NCBI RefSeq assembly: GCF_000735195.1
Contig: NZ_JPIM01000045.1
Span: 1 to 36,444, forward strand
Direction: 5' to 3'
DNA: 36,444 bases
Source of the DNA: Chloroflexus sp. MS-G
GTDB lineage: Bacteria > Chloroflexota > Chloroflexia > Chloroflexales > Chloroflexaceae
In this document: piece by piece, positions 15,720-24,413 of the stretch
Position numbering within the stretch: the first letter of the stretch is position 1
Layout of the letters: each line of letters starts with the position of its first letter
Translations under genes and position numbers: made by a program
Notes under the pieces: model-generated
Databases searched by the model: none
The model's input: the letters and a program-made list of their open reading frames with translations, nothing else
What the model was told of the DNA's origin: nothing

Positions 15720-17678
15720 TTATTCCGATACCGGTTCAAGATCAACGAGATGCGCGCCGGCAGCTACACTTGCGCCAACCTGATAAGGGAGACGCCGTAC
15801 AATGCCAGCGTATGGTGCGACCACAGTATGTTCCATTTTCATTGCTTCCAATACTAACAGTGGTTGCCCTTCACGAACCCGTTCGCCTACTGCAACGTGA
15901 ATGCGTACAATTGTGCCGGGCATTGGGGCGTTAAAGCTGGCCGCATCCTGATCGTTGCTCCGCAGAACGCTATCGGCCGTAAGTGACGCCGGACGTGTCA
16001 GGTGATACGATTCACCTCGCCATGCAATAAGCCAACCATCTTCAACGCGGGCGAAGAAGAATTGCTGGCGTTGACCGTCGATCGCTAACGCCAGTTCGTG
16101 GTGCCCGCGCCGCACCAGTGATACCTGAGCGATCCAGGAATCTCCGCTTATTTGCCAGCCATTGGTAGATGGTGTCACGCGCAGGTGGTGATCGCCATGC
16201 GCGACAAACGTGAGTGGAATAGTATCACCACCTAACCGCCAAACGGCGGCGAAGGGGTCACGCGGTGGTGGGGGGTCGGTAACGCTGAGTACGGCTGCGG
16301 CAACCAGAACGGCGCACGGTGGTGGGCCGGGTGGCGGCACCAGACCTTCATGTTCGCTGAGGAAGCCGGTATGGGTATGACCGGCAGCGAAGGCTGGATG
16401 TTCGGCAATGGCCTGTAGCAGTGGTAGGTTGGTTGTTGGGCCAAGGACTGCCATCTCGCGCAATGCTCGACGCAGGCGGGCGACTGCCTGTTGCCGGTTA
16501 GTGCCGGATACGATAATCTTCGCCAAGAGTGGGTCGTAATGGACGGTCACCTCATCACCACTTACTAGACCGGCATCAACCCGTACACCTGGCCCTTGTG
16601 GCGGCACAAACAGCGCTACCTTTCCGATTGATGGCAGGTAGGTACGGGGGTCTTCGGCATAGAGACGAACTTCTATCGCGTGACCGCGCACATCAATATC
16701 TTCTTGTCGGAAAGGAAGCGGTTCTCCGGCGGCGATAGCAATCTGCAAGTGAACCAGATCGTATCCGCATACCAGTTCGGTGACCGGGTGTTCAACTTGC
16801 AGACGGGTATTCATTTCCAGAAAGTAAAATTCACCGTCGGGTGTGAGAATGAATTCAACGGTGCCGGCATTGACATAACCGGCTGCCCGAGCAACAGCGA
16901 CTGCGGCATTGCCCATTGCCTGACGTAACGCTGGCGTTAAGGCAGGGGATGGTGCTTCCTCAACCACTTTTTGATGGCGGCGCTGAATCGAGCAGTCGCG
17001 TTCACCTAAATAAACAACGTTGCCATACATGTCAGCCAGTACCTGTATCTCAACGTGACGTGGGCGGAGCACCAGCCGCTCGATAATCAAGCGGTCATCG
17101 CCAAAGGCCGATCGCGCTTCTCGGCGGGCACCTTCGATGGCCGCAGGGACATCGGCCAGATCACCAACCGCACGCATTCCCTTCCCACCACCACCAGCGC
17201 TGGCCTTAATCAGCAATGGTGGTCCAATTCGTCGGGCTTCAGCAATCAGCCGTTCGTCGCTCTGGTCGTCGCCGTCGTAGCCCGGCACAACCGGCACACC
17301 GGCAGCCTGGGCCAGGGCACGGGCTTCAGCCTTCCCTCCCATCGCAGCAATTGCCGCCGGTGGCGGCCCGATGAAGGTCAATCCTGCTGCTGCACACTGC
17401 TCAGCCAGTTTTACACTCTCACTGAGGAACCCATAGCCGGGATGGATCGCCTGGGCATTCAGTTTGAGTGCTGCCTCAACAATTGCTTCAGCGCGTAGAT
17501 AACTCTGCGTTGCCGACGGTGGCCCGATCTCGATAGCTACATCAGCCATACGTACATGCAGTGCTCCAGCGTCAGCGGCAGAATACACAACCGCTGGGCT
17601 GATGCCTAATTCGCGGCATGCACGGATAATACGCACGGCAATCTCGCCGCGGTTAGCAATCAGGATACGGTTGAACAT
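15720..17678 (-). CDS. Biotin carboxylase-BCCP fusion (acyl-CoA carboxylase alpha subunit)
   Basis: A 652-residue biotin-dependent carboxylase alpha subunit of the propionyl/methylcrotonyl/acetyl-CoA carboxylase type. It carboxylates biotin with ATP and bicarbonate. The N-terminal biotin carboxylase begins FNRILIANRGEIAVRIIRA; the ATP-grasp glycine loop KASAGGGGKGMR lies near residues 158-169 and the catalytic segment is EMNTRLQVEHPVTE. The C-terminal biotinyl domain carries EAMKMEH with K614 as the biotin attachment site. No carboxyltransferase beta subunit gene is adjacent, so the acyl-CoA substrate is not fixed by context. The ATG lies 19 bases inside the end of the LLM gene with no clear ribosome binding site, implying coupling. 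Confidence 0.93.
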   Translation of the reverse strand: MFNRILIANRGEIAVRIIRACRELGISPAVVYSAADAGALHVRMADVAIEIGPPSATQSYLRAEAIVEAALKLNAQAIHPGYGFLSESVKLAEQCAAAGLTFIGPPPAAIAAMGGKAEARALAQAAGVPVVPGYDGDDQSDERLIAEARRIGPPLLIKASAGGGGKGMRAVGDLADVPAAIEGARREARSAFGDDRLIIERLVLRPRHVEIQVLADMYGNVVYLGERDCSIQRRHQKVVEEAPSPALTPALRQAMGNAAVAVARAAGYVNAGTVEFILTPDGEFYFLEMNTRLQVEHPVTELVCGYDLVHLQIAIAAGEPLPFRQEDIDVRGHAIEVRLYAEDPRTYLPSIGKVALFVPPQGPGVRVDAGLVSGDEVTVHYDPLLAKIIVSGTNRQQAVARLRRALREMAVLGPTTNLPLLQAIAEHPAFAAGHTHTGFLSEHEGLVPPPGPPPCAVLVAAAVLSVTDPPPPRDPFAAVWRLGGDTIPLTFVAHGDHHLRVTPSTNGWQISGDSWIAQVSLVRRGHHELALAIDGQRQQFFFARVEDGWLIAWRGESYHLTRPASLTADSVLRSNDQDAASFNAPMPGTIVRIHVAVGERVREGQPLLVLEAMKMEHTVVAPYAGIVRRLPYQVGASVAAGAHLVDLEPVSE

Positions 17679-18658
17679 GGGCGTAGCTTGGGTAAGACGA
17701 CTTCTCCGTAGGCTTTAATCCATTCAACTTGATTGCGACCGACATTATGCACATAAATCTCGTCGAAGCCGAGATCGATGAATTGCTGGAGATGGGCACG
17801 GTGTTGCTCGAGGTCTGAAGAGATCAAGACGCGACCTCGAAAATCTTCCGGTCGCACGAGCTTTGCCATGGCTGCAAAATCTTCTGGCGAGCGAATATCC
17901 TGTTTAGGAAAATTCATGCCACCGTTGGGCCACTGCGTGAGCGCGTTGTGCAGTGCCTCTTCATCGGTTGGCGCCCATGAAACGTGCAATTGGAGTAGTT
18001 TTGGCATCTGATCAGGGTCTTTGCCAGCTTCTCGGGCGCCAGCAGCGAAGTCGGCCAGAATGCGACGTAGTTTATCAGGGACGGCTCCCGGCGTTATCAG
18101 ACCATCACAGGTGCGTCCGGCCCAACGCAGTGTTTGTGGCCCGGTAGCAGCAATGTAGATCGGTACCGGCTGCTCAGGCAGTGTCCACAGGCGGACTTTA
18201 TTCATGCGGAAATACCGGCCTCGATACCGCGTCTCTTTACCGCTAAGGAGCTTCTGAATGATCTCGGTTGCCTCTTGCAACATCTCAAAACGAGTCAGTG
18301 GTTCTGGCCATTCACCGCCAACCACATTTTCGTTCAGCAGTTCGCCACTGCCTAACCCTAACCAAAAGCGGCCGGGGAACATGGCCGCCAGGGTTGCAGC
18401 GGCCTGAGCGATAACTGCCGGGTGGGTGCGGAAGGACGGGCAGGTCACACCTGGCCCAAAACGATGATTGGTGACGACACCGAGCGCACCCATCCAGCTA
18501 TACACAAACGCATTGTGTCCCTGCGCCGGTACCCAGGGTTGGAAGTGATCGGCTGCCATGACGCCGCGAAAACCGTACTGCTCGGCTAATCGACAGTGTT
18601 CGAGAAGTTCGTTTGGGTGAAACTGTTCTAATGCTGCTGATATACCAATCGTTGCCAC
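17660..18658 (-). CDS. LLM-class F420-dependent oxidoreductase (G6PDH-like family)
   Basis: A 332-residue luciferase-like TIM-barrel oxidoreductase. It starts with GTG (GTG GCA ACG ATT), with AGGA nearby. The N-terminal ISAALEQFHPNELLEHCRLAEQYGF and the GLGSGELLNENVVGGEWP segment match the family of F420-dependent glucose-6-phosphate dehydrogenase-like proteins (TIGR03557 type, recalled from memory). Use of F420 rather than FMN is inferred; the substrate is unknown. It leads an operon with the biotin carboxylase fusion and has an extended -10 promoter. Confidence 0.85.
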   Translation of the reverse strand: MATIGISAALEQFHPNELLEHCRLAEQYGFRGVMAADHFQPWVPAQGHNAFVYSWMGALGVVTNHRFGPGVTCPSFRTHPAVIAQAAATLAAMFPGRFWLGLGSGELLNENVVGGEWPEPLTRFEMLQEATEIIQKLLSGKETRYRGRYFRMNKVRLWTLPEQPVPIYIAATGPQTLRWAGRTCDGLITPGAVPDKLRRILADFAAGAREAGKDPDQMPKLLQLHVSWAPTDEEALHNALTQWPNGGMNFPKQDIRSPEDFAAMAKLVRPEDFRGRVLISSDLEQHRAHLQQFIDLGFDEIYVHNVGRNQVEWIKAYGEVVLPKLRPCSTVS

Positions 18659-18696
18659 GGGCTTTATCCTGTATGACGTGATGAGGTTTCTGGTTT

Positions 18697-18705
18697 AGTA
18701 TACCA
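18697..18705 (-). promoter_or_regulatory. Extended -10 promoter of the LLM/biotin carboxylase operon
   Basis: On the minus strand TGGTATACT gives an extended -10, with TATACT at 18697-18702. No good -35 is seen. The leader would be about 32 bases. Confidence 0.6.
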
Positions 18706-18796
18706 TGGTGCGCCATTTTGTTGGTACAACTGCCAGACTGCCGTGCATGATAGTGGGGTCTGATTGAAAGGTATTACCTGCTCGCCAGTCAGAATA

Positions 18797-18805
18797 TGCT
18801 ATCAT
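18797..18805 (+). promoter_or_regulatory. Candidate extended -10 promoter of mutS
   Basis: TGCTATCAT fits an extended -10 with TATCAT at 18800-18805, about 67 bases before the mutS start. The -35 position is poor, so this is a tentative call. Confidence 0.4.
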
Positions 18806-18872
18806 AACTCGAGTGCAATCTGTTCAGATCATGGCAGTGCTGTTGGTTAGATGATCAGGTAATGATGTTCCT

Positions 18873-21773
18873 ATGGCCGCTGTTGAATTGCACGCATGGT
18901 ATCGCCAATATCGCAAACTAAAAGAAGAGGCTGCTGACGCGATCCTCCTCTTTCGGTTTGGTGATTTTTATGAGACCTTTGATGATGATGCAAAGTTGAT
19001 TGCTGAGTTGCTTGACATAACATTAACCCGGAAAGAATACGCGGTTGATAAGCGCTTGCCGAAGGAACAGCAGAAACTGTATGCACCAATGGCCGGTATG
19101 CCGTATCACGCGGTGGATCGCTACGTGAGCGAGCTGATTGCGCGTGGTTATCGCGTTGCGATTGCCGAGCAGTTGAGTGAGACAGAGGCGATGCGCAACG
19201 ATACCCGGCCTCGTTCGGTGTATGCGGCTGGTCTGACCCCAGTTGAGAGCAGCGGTAAGATGGTGCAACGGGCGATCGTGCGGGTGATTACGCCGGGAAC
19301 GGTGATTGATCCGGCACTGTTGCCTGACCGCAATAATAACTATCTTGCTGCGGTGATTGTTGAGCAAGGGAAGGTTGGTCTAGCGTATGCCGATCTGTCT
19401 ACCGGTGAGTTTGCCGCTGCTGAGTTTGCTGATGCGCGTGCACAGATTCAATTGCAGGCCGAGTTGGCCCGTCTGAACCCTGCCGAAGTGTTAGTTCCTG
19501 ACGATGATGCGTTGCGTCTCTCCGGTCTATCACCGGTACAGGCCCGACTCAGTCAGGATTTGGCGCCGCTCACAAAAGATGAGCGCGAAGCGTTGTTGCC
19601 TCACGAACGGGTAGCCCGTCGCCTTGAAGGTGTAAGCACAGCCAGTTGGACGCAAGGCCATGTGACCGAATGGCCGGTATGGCGTTGGGAGCTGACGACC
19701 GCAGCAGAGGCGTTGTGTGAACATTTGGGTGTCGCGTCGCTGGTGGTGTGTGGCCTTGATACCCGTCCTCTCGCTGCGCGTGCGGCCGGTGCCCTCTTAC
19801 AGTATGCCCAGGTGACGCAACGCCAGCGGGTGAGTCAGTTGCGTCATTTGCGCGTGTATCATACCGGCGCGTATATGTTGCTCGATCCACAGACGCGCCG
19901 GAATCTAGAGTTGTTGGAGAGTAGTGGGCGACAGGGAGCAAAAGCGTCGCTGATTGCAGTGCTTGATCGTACCTGCACGGCGATGGGGGCGCGTTTGTTG
20001 CGTCGTTGGATTACTCAGCCATTGATCGTCCTCGAACCGCTTCAGGTGCGGCAACGGGCGGTAGCCCGGCTGGTTGCTGAAACGATGGCACGGCTTGAGG
20101 TGCGGGCAGCGTTGGCCGAATTGCCGGATGTCGAGCGGGCGGTTAATCGTATTGCGCAGGGAATTGCAGTGGCGACACCGCGTGATATGGTGCTGTTGCG
20201 GGCTGCGCTGCGGAAGTTATCGGCAGTGCGGCAAGCGGTTGAACCACTGTTACCCGATCTCCTGGCTGCTGAGATGACCGGTGAATCGGCATTGACGTTT
20301 GATGAGTGTACTGATGTGCTCGATTTGCTAGAACAGGCCCTCGACGACGATCCACCGGCGTTGTTGGGTGCATCAAATTATCTGCGGGCTGCTGAAGAGG
20401 GTGGTGAACGACCGCGACGGGTGATTCGCCCCAGTTTCGATCAGCGGCTCGCTGACTTGATCAAGGCCAGTCGTCACGCACAAGAATTTATTGATCGACT
20501 TGAGAGCAAGGAACGCGAGCGTACCGGTATTCGTTCGCTCAAGGTTGGTTACAATCAGGTCTTTGGGTATTACATCGAGATTTCACGGGCAGTGGATCCG
20601 AAACTTATTCCACCCCATTACGAACGGAAGCAGACCCTGGTAAACGCTGAGCGGTATGTAACTGAAGAGCTGAAATTCTACGAGAGTTTGCTGAGCGATG
20701 CTCGCTTGAAGCTGATCGATCTTGAGCGTGATATTTTTCAGCATCTCTGTGAATTATTGCAACAGCACCTTGATCGGTTGCGTACTGTCATTAGCGCAGT
20801 GGCCCGGATCGATGCCCTGGCCGCACTGGCCGAGGCTGCCGTGCGTGGCCGGTATGTGCAGCCGATGTTGCGCAACGACCGCGTGCTTCGCATCAAGCAG
20901 GGACGCCATCCGGTGGTGGAGCGTACTCTGAGCGAACCGTTTGTTGGGAATGATGTCGAACTGGACGGTGACCGTACTCAGATTTTGATTATCACTGGGC
21001 CAAACATGGCCGGTAAGAGTACCTTTTTGCGTCAGGTGGCGTTGATTACGCTGATGGCCCAAATTGGTTCGTTTGTTCCGGCTGATGAGGCTGAAATTGG
21101 GTTGGTTGATCGCATCTTCACCCGGATTGGTGCTCAAGACGATATTGCGACCGGTCAAAGTACCTTTATGGTTGAAATGACCGAAACCGCAGCCCTGCTC
21201 CGACAGAGTACACCGCGCTCGTTGATCATTCTTGATGAGGTGGGACGTGGTACCAGTACGTATGATGGGATGGCCATTGCGCGTGCGGTGGTCGAGTATA
21301 TTCACGACCATCCGCAACTGGGTTGTCGCACGTTATTTGCCACCCACTATCACGAATTGACTGCATTAGAACAGCAGCTCCCACGAGTGCGGAATTATCA
21401 TATGGCGGCAGTTGAGCGCGATGGTCGAGTAGTATTTTTGCACGAGTTGCGCCCTGGTGGCGCCGATCGCTCGTATGGAATTCACGTCGCTGAGCTGGCC
21501 GGTATTCCGGTAGAAGTGATCCGACGGGCCAGTGCCTTGCTGGCCGAACTCGAAGGTCGGGTTGGATCACCATCAGCACCGGCAGCGCCCGCATCACCAG
21601 CAATCGTCGCGTCGCCTGATCGTGAGCTGTCAGGAAGGATGCAATTGTCGTTCTTTGATCTGATGCCGCATCCGGTGGTAGAGTATTTACGACGGCTCCG
21701 TATTGAAGAGCTGACACCGCTAGAAGCATTGAATCGGCTGGCCGAGTTACAACGTCTGGCCAGTCAGCAATAG
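18873..21773 (+). CDS. mutS: DNA mismatch repair protein MutS
   Basis: A 966-residue MutS, somewhat longer than the usual ~850-900. It recognises base mismatches and small loops and starts repair. The mismatch-contacting F-x-E motif is F32-Y33-E34 in GDFYETF. The ATPase has Walker A GPNMAGKST at 709-717 and Walker B with D788-E789 in LIILDEVGRGTSTYDG, followed by LFATHYHELT. The clamp and lever domains are complete, for example GYNQVFGYYIEISRA. A Pro/Ala/Ser-rich linker (about 892-910) precedes the C-terminal helix-turn-helix. The ribosome binding site is weak. ribF follows after 18 bases. Length and the complete motif set argue for MutS1, not MutS2. Confidence 0.98.
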   Translation: MAAVELHAWYRQYRKLKEEAADAILLFRFGDFYETFDDDAKLIAELLDITLTRKEYAVDKRLPKEQQKLYAPMAGMPYHAVDRYVSELIARGYRVAIAEQLSETEAMRNDTRPRSVYAAGLTPVESSGKMVQRAIVRVITPGTVIDPALLPDRNNNYLAAVIVEQGKVGLAYADLSTGEFAAAEFADARAQIQLQAELARLNPAEVLVPDDDALRLSGLSPVQARLSQDLAPLTKDEREALLPHERVARRLEGVSTASWTQGHVTEWPVWRWELTTAAEALCEHLGVASLVVCGLDTRPLAARAAGALLQYAQVTQRQRVSQLRHLRVYHTGAYMLLDPQTRRNLELLESSGRQGAKASLIAVLDRTCTAMGARLLRRWITQPLIVLEPLQVRQRAVARLVAETMARLEVRAALAELPDVERAVNRIAQGIAVATPRDMVLLRAALRKLSAVRQAVEPLLPDLLAAEMTGESALTFDECTDVLDLLEQALDDDPPALLGASNYLRAAEEGGERPRRVIRPSFDQRLADLIKASRHAQEFIDRLESKERERTGIRSLKVGYNQVFGYYIEISRAVDPKLIPPHYERKQTLVNAERYVTEELKFYESLLSDARLKLIDLERDIFQHLCELLQQHLDRLRTVISAVARIDALAALAEAAVRGRYVQPMLRNDRVLRIKQGRHPVVERTLSEPFVGNDVELDGDRTQILIITGPNMAGKSTFLRQVALITLMAQIGSFVPADEAEIGLVDRIFTRIGAQDDIATGQSTFMVEMTETAALLRQSTPRSLIILDEVGRGTSTYDGMAIARAVVEYIHDHPQLGCRTLFATHYHELTALEQQLPRVRNYHMAAVERDGRVVFLHELRPGGADRSYGIHVAELAGIPVEVIRRASALLAELEGRVGSPSAPAAPASPAIVASPDRELSGRMQLSFFDLMPHPVVEYLRRLRIEELTPLEALNRLAELQRLASQQ

Positions 21774-21791
21774 GAATGGAGCAGGAAATCT

Positions 21792-22724
21792 GTGCAGATC
21801 GCCCGTGATCTTACTCCCGGATTGGCCAACCGGGCGACCGTGTTGACGATTGGCCGTTTTGATGGTGTCCATCTCGGTCACCAGCAACTGATTCGGACAA
21901 CGGTAGAACGGGCACGAGCGCTCGATATGCTGAGTGCTGTGCTGACTTGGGAGCCGCATCCACGAGCGGTTTTGCAACCGGATCAGCCGTTGCAATTGTT
22001 GAGTGATCTTGACGAAAAAATCGAGCAGATTCGTCGTCTTGAGCCTGATCTGCTGATTATCGCCCCATTTACGCCTGCTATCCGTAACTTGACGGCAGCC
22101 GAGTATATGGCACATATTATGGCCGCGCTGCCGGTGCGTGAAATCTGGGTTGGTGAAGATTTTGCCATGGGGCGTGGTCGCGAGGGAGACATTCCGCGTC
22201 TGATGGAACTTGGGCGGGAGATGGGTTTTGCCGTGGGAGCGTTGAGTAAGTACAAGGTTGCCGGTATTCCGGTAAGCTCATCGCGTATTCGTGAACTAGT
22301 GCTCGCTGGGAATGTCTCTGGCGCGAGTGCTCTCCTCGGTCGACCGTTTGCTCTGCGCGGGATTGTGACTCGTGGTGATGGACGTGGACGACTGATCGGC
22401 TTCCCTACTGCAAATGTACAGGTCAGTCACGATGTTGTCTTGCCAGCAAATGGAGTATATGTCTGTCGTGCATATCTGGCAACGGGTCAGGTTATTTCGG
22501 CGGTAACCAATGTTGGCGTCCGGCCAACATTTGCCGGAACCCAACGAGTAGTTGAGGCCCATTTGCTCAATTGGGAAGGGGATTTGTACGATCAGCCACT
22601 GCGTGTCGAGTTTTTGATGCGTCTCCGCGACGAACGTAAGTTTAGCGGTGTTGATGATCTGGTCAACCAGATCAAGCGTGATGTGGCAGAGGCACAGGCA
22701 ATATTAGGGGAACAGAGCAGGTAG
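21792..22724 (+). CDS. ribF: Bifunctional riboflavin kinase/FAD synthetase RibF
   Basis: A 310-residue enzyme that makes FMN from riboflavin and then FAD. It starts with GTG, with CAGGA 7 bases before. The FAD synthetase half carries the nucleotidyltransferase HxGH motif, H27-L-G-H30 in GRFDGVHLGH, and the later segment IPVSSSRIRELVLAG. The flavokinase half has GRLIGFPTANV near residue 203 and NVGVRPTF. Length is normal. It shares a transcript with mutS (gap 18 bases); there is no room for an FMN riboswitch directly before it. Confidence 0.97.
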   Translation: MQIARDLTPGLANRATVLTIGRFDGVHLGHQQLIRTTVERARALDMLSAVLTWEPHPRAVLQPDQPLQLLSDLDEKIEQIRRLEPDLLIIAPFTPAIRNLTAAEYMAHIMAALPVREIWVGEDFAMGRGREGDIPRLMELGREMGFAVGALSKYKVAGIPVSSSRIRELVLAGNVSGASALLGRPFALRGIVTRGDGRGRLIGFPTANVQVSHDVVLPANGVYVCRAYLATGQVISAVTNVGVRPTFAGTQRVVEAHLLNWEGDLYDQPLRVEFLMRLRDERKFSGVDDLVNQIKRDVAEAQAILGEQSR

Positions 22725-22735
22725 CCTGCTGTGCT

Positions 22736-22758
22736 GATGCTGTATTGATACAGTCATC
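22736..22758 (+). terminator. Hairpin after ribF
   Basis: GATGCTGTAT pairs with ATACAG-T-CATC around a 2-base loop, 12 bases after the ribF stop. One base is bulged and no T-run follows, so it is a weak or factor-assisted terminator candidate. Confidence 0.45.
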
Positions 22759-22787
22759 AAGAGAAAACATACTGCTGTTGGCCGGGA

Positions 22788-22910
22788 GCGTGGGCCTCTG
22801 GCCCGTGTCCTGACATAAGCGAGTGTTTGAAAGCTGGAAAGCCGGGCGTGTCTGGTGCAGGGAGGAAGGAGGAGGGATTAAAATGAGGCTGGAAGACTCC
22901 TCTTCCTTCC
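22788..22910. repeat. Composite GGGCC-hairpin repeat, copy R2, with purine/pyrimidine hairpin
   Basis: The core GTGGGCCTCTGGCCCGTGTC (22790-22809) matches the hairpins at 12879-12901 and 27433-27456. Further on, GGAGGAAGGAGGAG (22861-22874) pairs 12 of 14 with CTCCTCTTCCTTCC (22897-22910). It fills the gap between the convergent ribF and hydroxybutyrate dehydrogenase genes. Confidence 0.55.
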
Positions 22911-22949
22911 AACACCACAGGCGGGTATGTAAAGAACTTTGAAATGTTC

Positions 22950-23708
22950 TTAGCGTGCCGTCCACCCTAATGCCATTTCGTACACCGAACCGGTAATCGC
23001 ACCGGCAGCGTCAGAGCAAAGGAACGCCGCCAATCCGGCAACTTCGGCAGGCTCAATCAGCCGTTTGATAGCAGCCGGTTCGAGCATCACCTTTTCAATG
23101 ACTTGCTCCTCTGGAATGCCACGAGTACGGGCCTGATCGGCAATCTGCTTTTCTACTAGCGGTGTGCGCACGTAGGCAGGGGCGATCAGGTTGACCGTGA
23201 TCCCATAAGGGCCACCTTCGAGTGCGGCAGTGCGGGTTAGCCCGAGGAGGCCATGTTTGGCTGAAATGTAGGCACTCTTGAACGGTGAAGCACGTAGACT
23301 ATGAACGGAACCGATGTTAACAATCCGGCCACGGCCATTGGCTTTCATACTCGGCCAGACGTATTTGGTCAAGCGGAAGGGGGCGGTCAACATGACGGCA
23401 ATCATGGTTTCCCAGCGATCTTCGGGAAAGTCTTCGATGGCATCAATGTGCTGAAAACCGGCATTGTTGATCAGCACATCCACTCGTCCATACGAATTGA
23501 GAGCGGCATCGACCGCTTGTCGACACCCGGCCTGCGTAGCTAAATCAACCCCGACGAAGAGACCACCCAATCGTTCGGCTGCTGCTTCACCTGCGGCACT
23601 CGGTAGATCGACCAAAACAACCTGGTAGCCGTCAGCAGCGAATCGTTCGGCACAGGCTAATCCGATGCCACTGGCTGCACCGGTGATGATGGCAACCTGC
23701 TTACTCAT
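22950..23708 (-). CDS. 3-hydroxybutyrate dehydrogenase (SDR family)
   Basis: A 252-residue short-chain dehydrogenase/reductase, closest in feel to D-3-hydroxybutyrate dehydrogenase, which oxidises 3-hydroxybutyrate to acetoacetate with NAD. The NAD-binding TGAASGIG is at 9-16, NNAG at 81-84, and the catalytic triad is S134, Y147 and K151 (YISAKHG). D34 after the second strand favours NAD over NADP. The FQHIDAIEDFP and EEQVIEKVML segments are typical of the hydroxybutyrate family. A strong AAAGGAGG site lies before the ATG. It is the last gene of the kinase/adenylate kinase-like operon, 39 bases downstream. A different hydroxyacyl substrate remains possible. Confidence 0.88.
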   Translation of the reverse strand: MSKQVAIITGAASGIGLACAERFAADGYQVVLVDLPSAAGEAAAERLGGLFVGVDLATQAGCRQAVDAALNSYGRVDVLINNAGFQHIDAIEDFPEDRWETMIAVMLTAPFRLTKYVWPSMKANGRGRIVNIGSVHSLRASPFKSAYISAKHGLLGLTRTAALEGGPYGITVNLIAPAYVRTPLVEKQIADQARTRGIPEEQVIEKVMLEPAAIKRLIEPAEVAGLAAFLCSDAAGAITGSVYEMALGWTAR

Positions 23709-23747
23709 CGGTGTTCCTCCTTTGGATCGAATCTCAAGCTACTGAGC

Positions 23748-24398
23748 TTAGATAATGTCTCGAATGGCTGCAACAATTGCTGCCGGTGATTGATCGGCGT
23801 GAATGCGATAAATAGGCACATGTGTCTCGTAGTAGTCAATGATGGGCTTTGCTTGTTGCTCGTAGATTCGCAGACGTGCTCGAATGACTGCCGGCTGATC
23901 ATCCTCGCGTTGCGACAACGTTCCACCCTCTGCCAGGTATTGTGCCATCTTTGTGGCATTGTCAATGTGTATGGTCTCTTCCTGACCGTCAAGCTTATGC
24001 CAGATACGGCGACCACTCAGCCGGCGTACAATCTCTGTTCCGTCCAGTTCAAGGACAATGACGGCATGAAGCTGGCGTCCCAATTCGGCCAGGATTGTAT
24101 CGAGCATGCGTGCCTGAGCGATACTGCGAGGGTACCCCTCGATCAGACAGTCTTGGGATGGAGGAATGGCACGCAACCAGCTCCGCATCAGTTCGGCCAT
24201 AACCTCGTCAGGTGCTAACTGGCCTTGTTCGAGCAAAGGTTCGATTTGCCGTCCCAGGGTACTCTGGGCGTGAATTTCGGCACGGAGCTGTTGCCCGGTA
24301 GATATGATTGCCATCCCGGTAGCTTGCGCTAACTGAGTCGCGATTGTGGTCTTGCCAGAGCCGGGTGGGCCGATGAGAACTATTGTTTTTGCCGTCAC
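23748..24398 (-). CDS. Adenylate kinase-like nucleoside monophosphate kinase
   Basis: A 216-residue P-loop kinase that starts with GTG. The P-loop GPPGSGKTT is at residues 10-18. The AMP-binding DGFPRT motif is changed to EGYPRS, and the LID segment after RRLSGRRIW has no zinc cysteines. The C-terminal RARLRIYEQQAKPIIDYY is typical of adenylate kinases. It could be a true adenylate kinase or a paralogue with different specificity; a ribosomal-cluster adk would be expected elsewhere in the genome. It begins 15 bases after the Ser/Thr kinase stop, with only a weak ribosome binding site. Confidence 0.85.
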   Translation of the reverse strand: MTAKTIVLIGPPGSGKTTIATQLAQATGMAIISTGQQLRAEIHAQSTLGRQIEPLLEQGQLAPDEVMAELMRSWLRAIPPSQDCLIEGYPRSIAQARMLDTILAELGRQLHAVIVLELDGTEIVRRLSGRRIWHKLDGQEETIHIDNATKMAQYLAEGGTLSQREDDQPAVIRARLRIYEQQAKPIIDYYETHVPIYRIHADQSPAAIVAAIRDII

Positions 24399-24413
24399 AT
24401 GTACCGTCTCGTT

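Noticed and set aside
21774..21791. Possible FMN riboswitch before ribF
   Set aside because: Only 18 bases separate mutS and ribF, too short for the aptamer.
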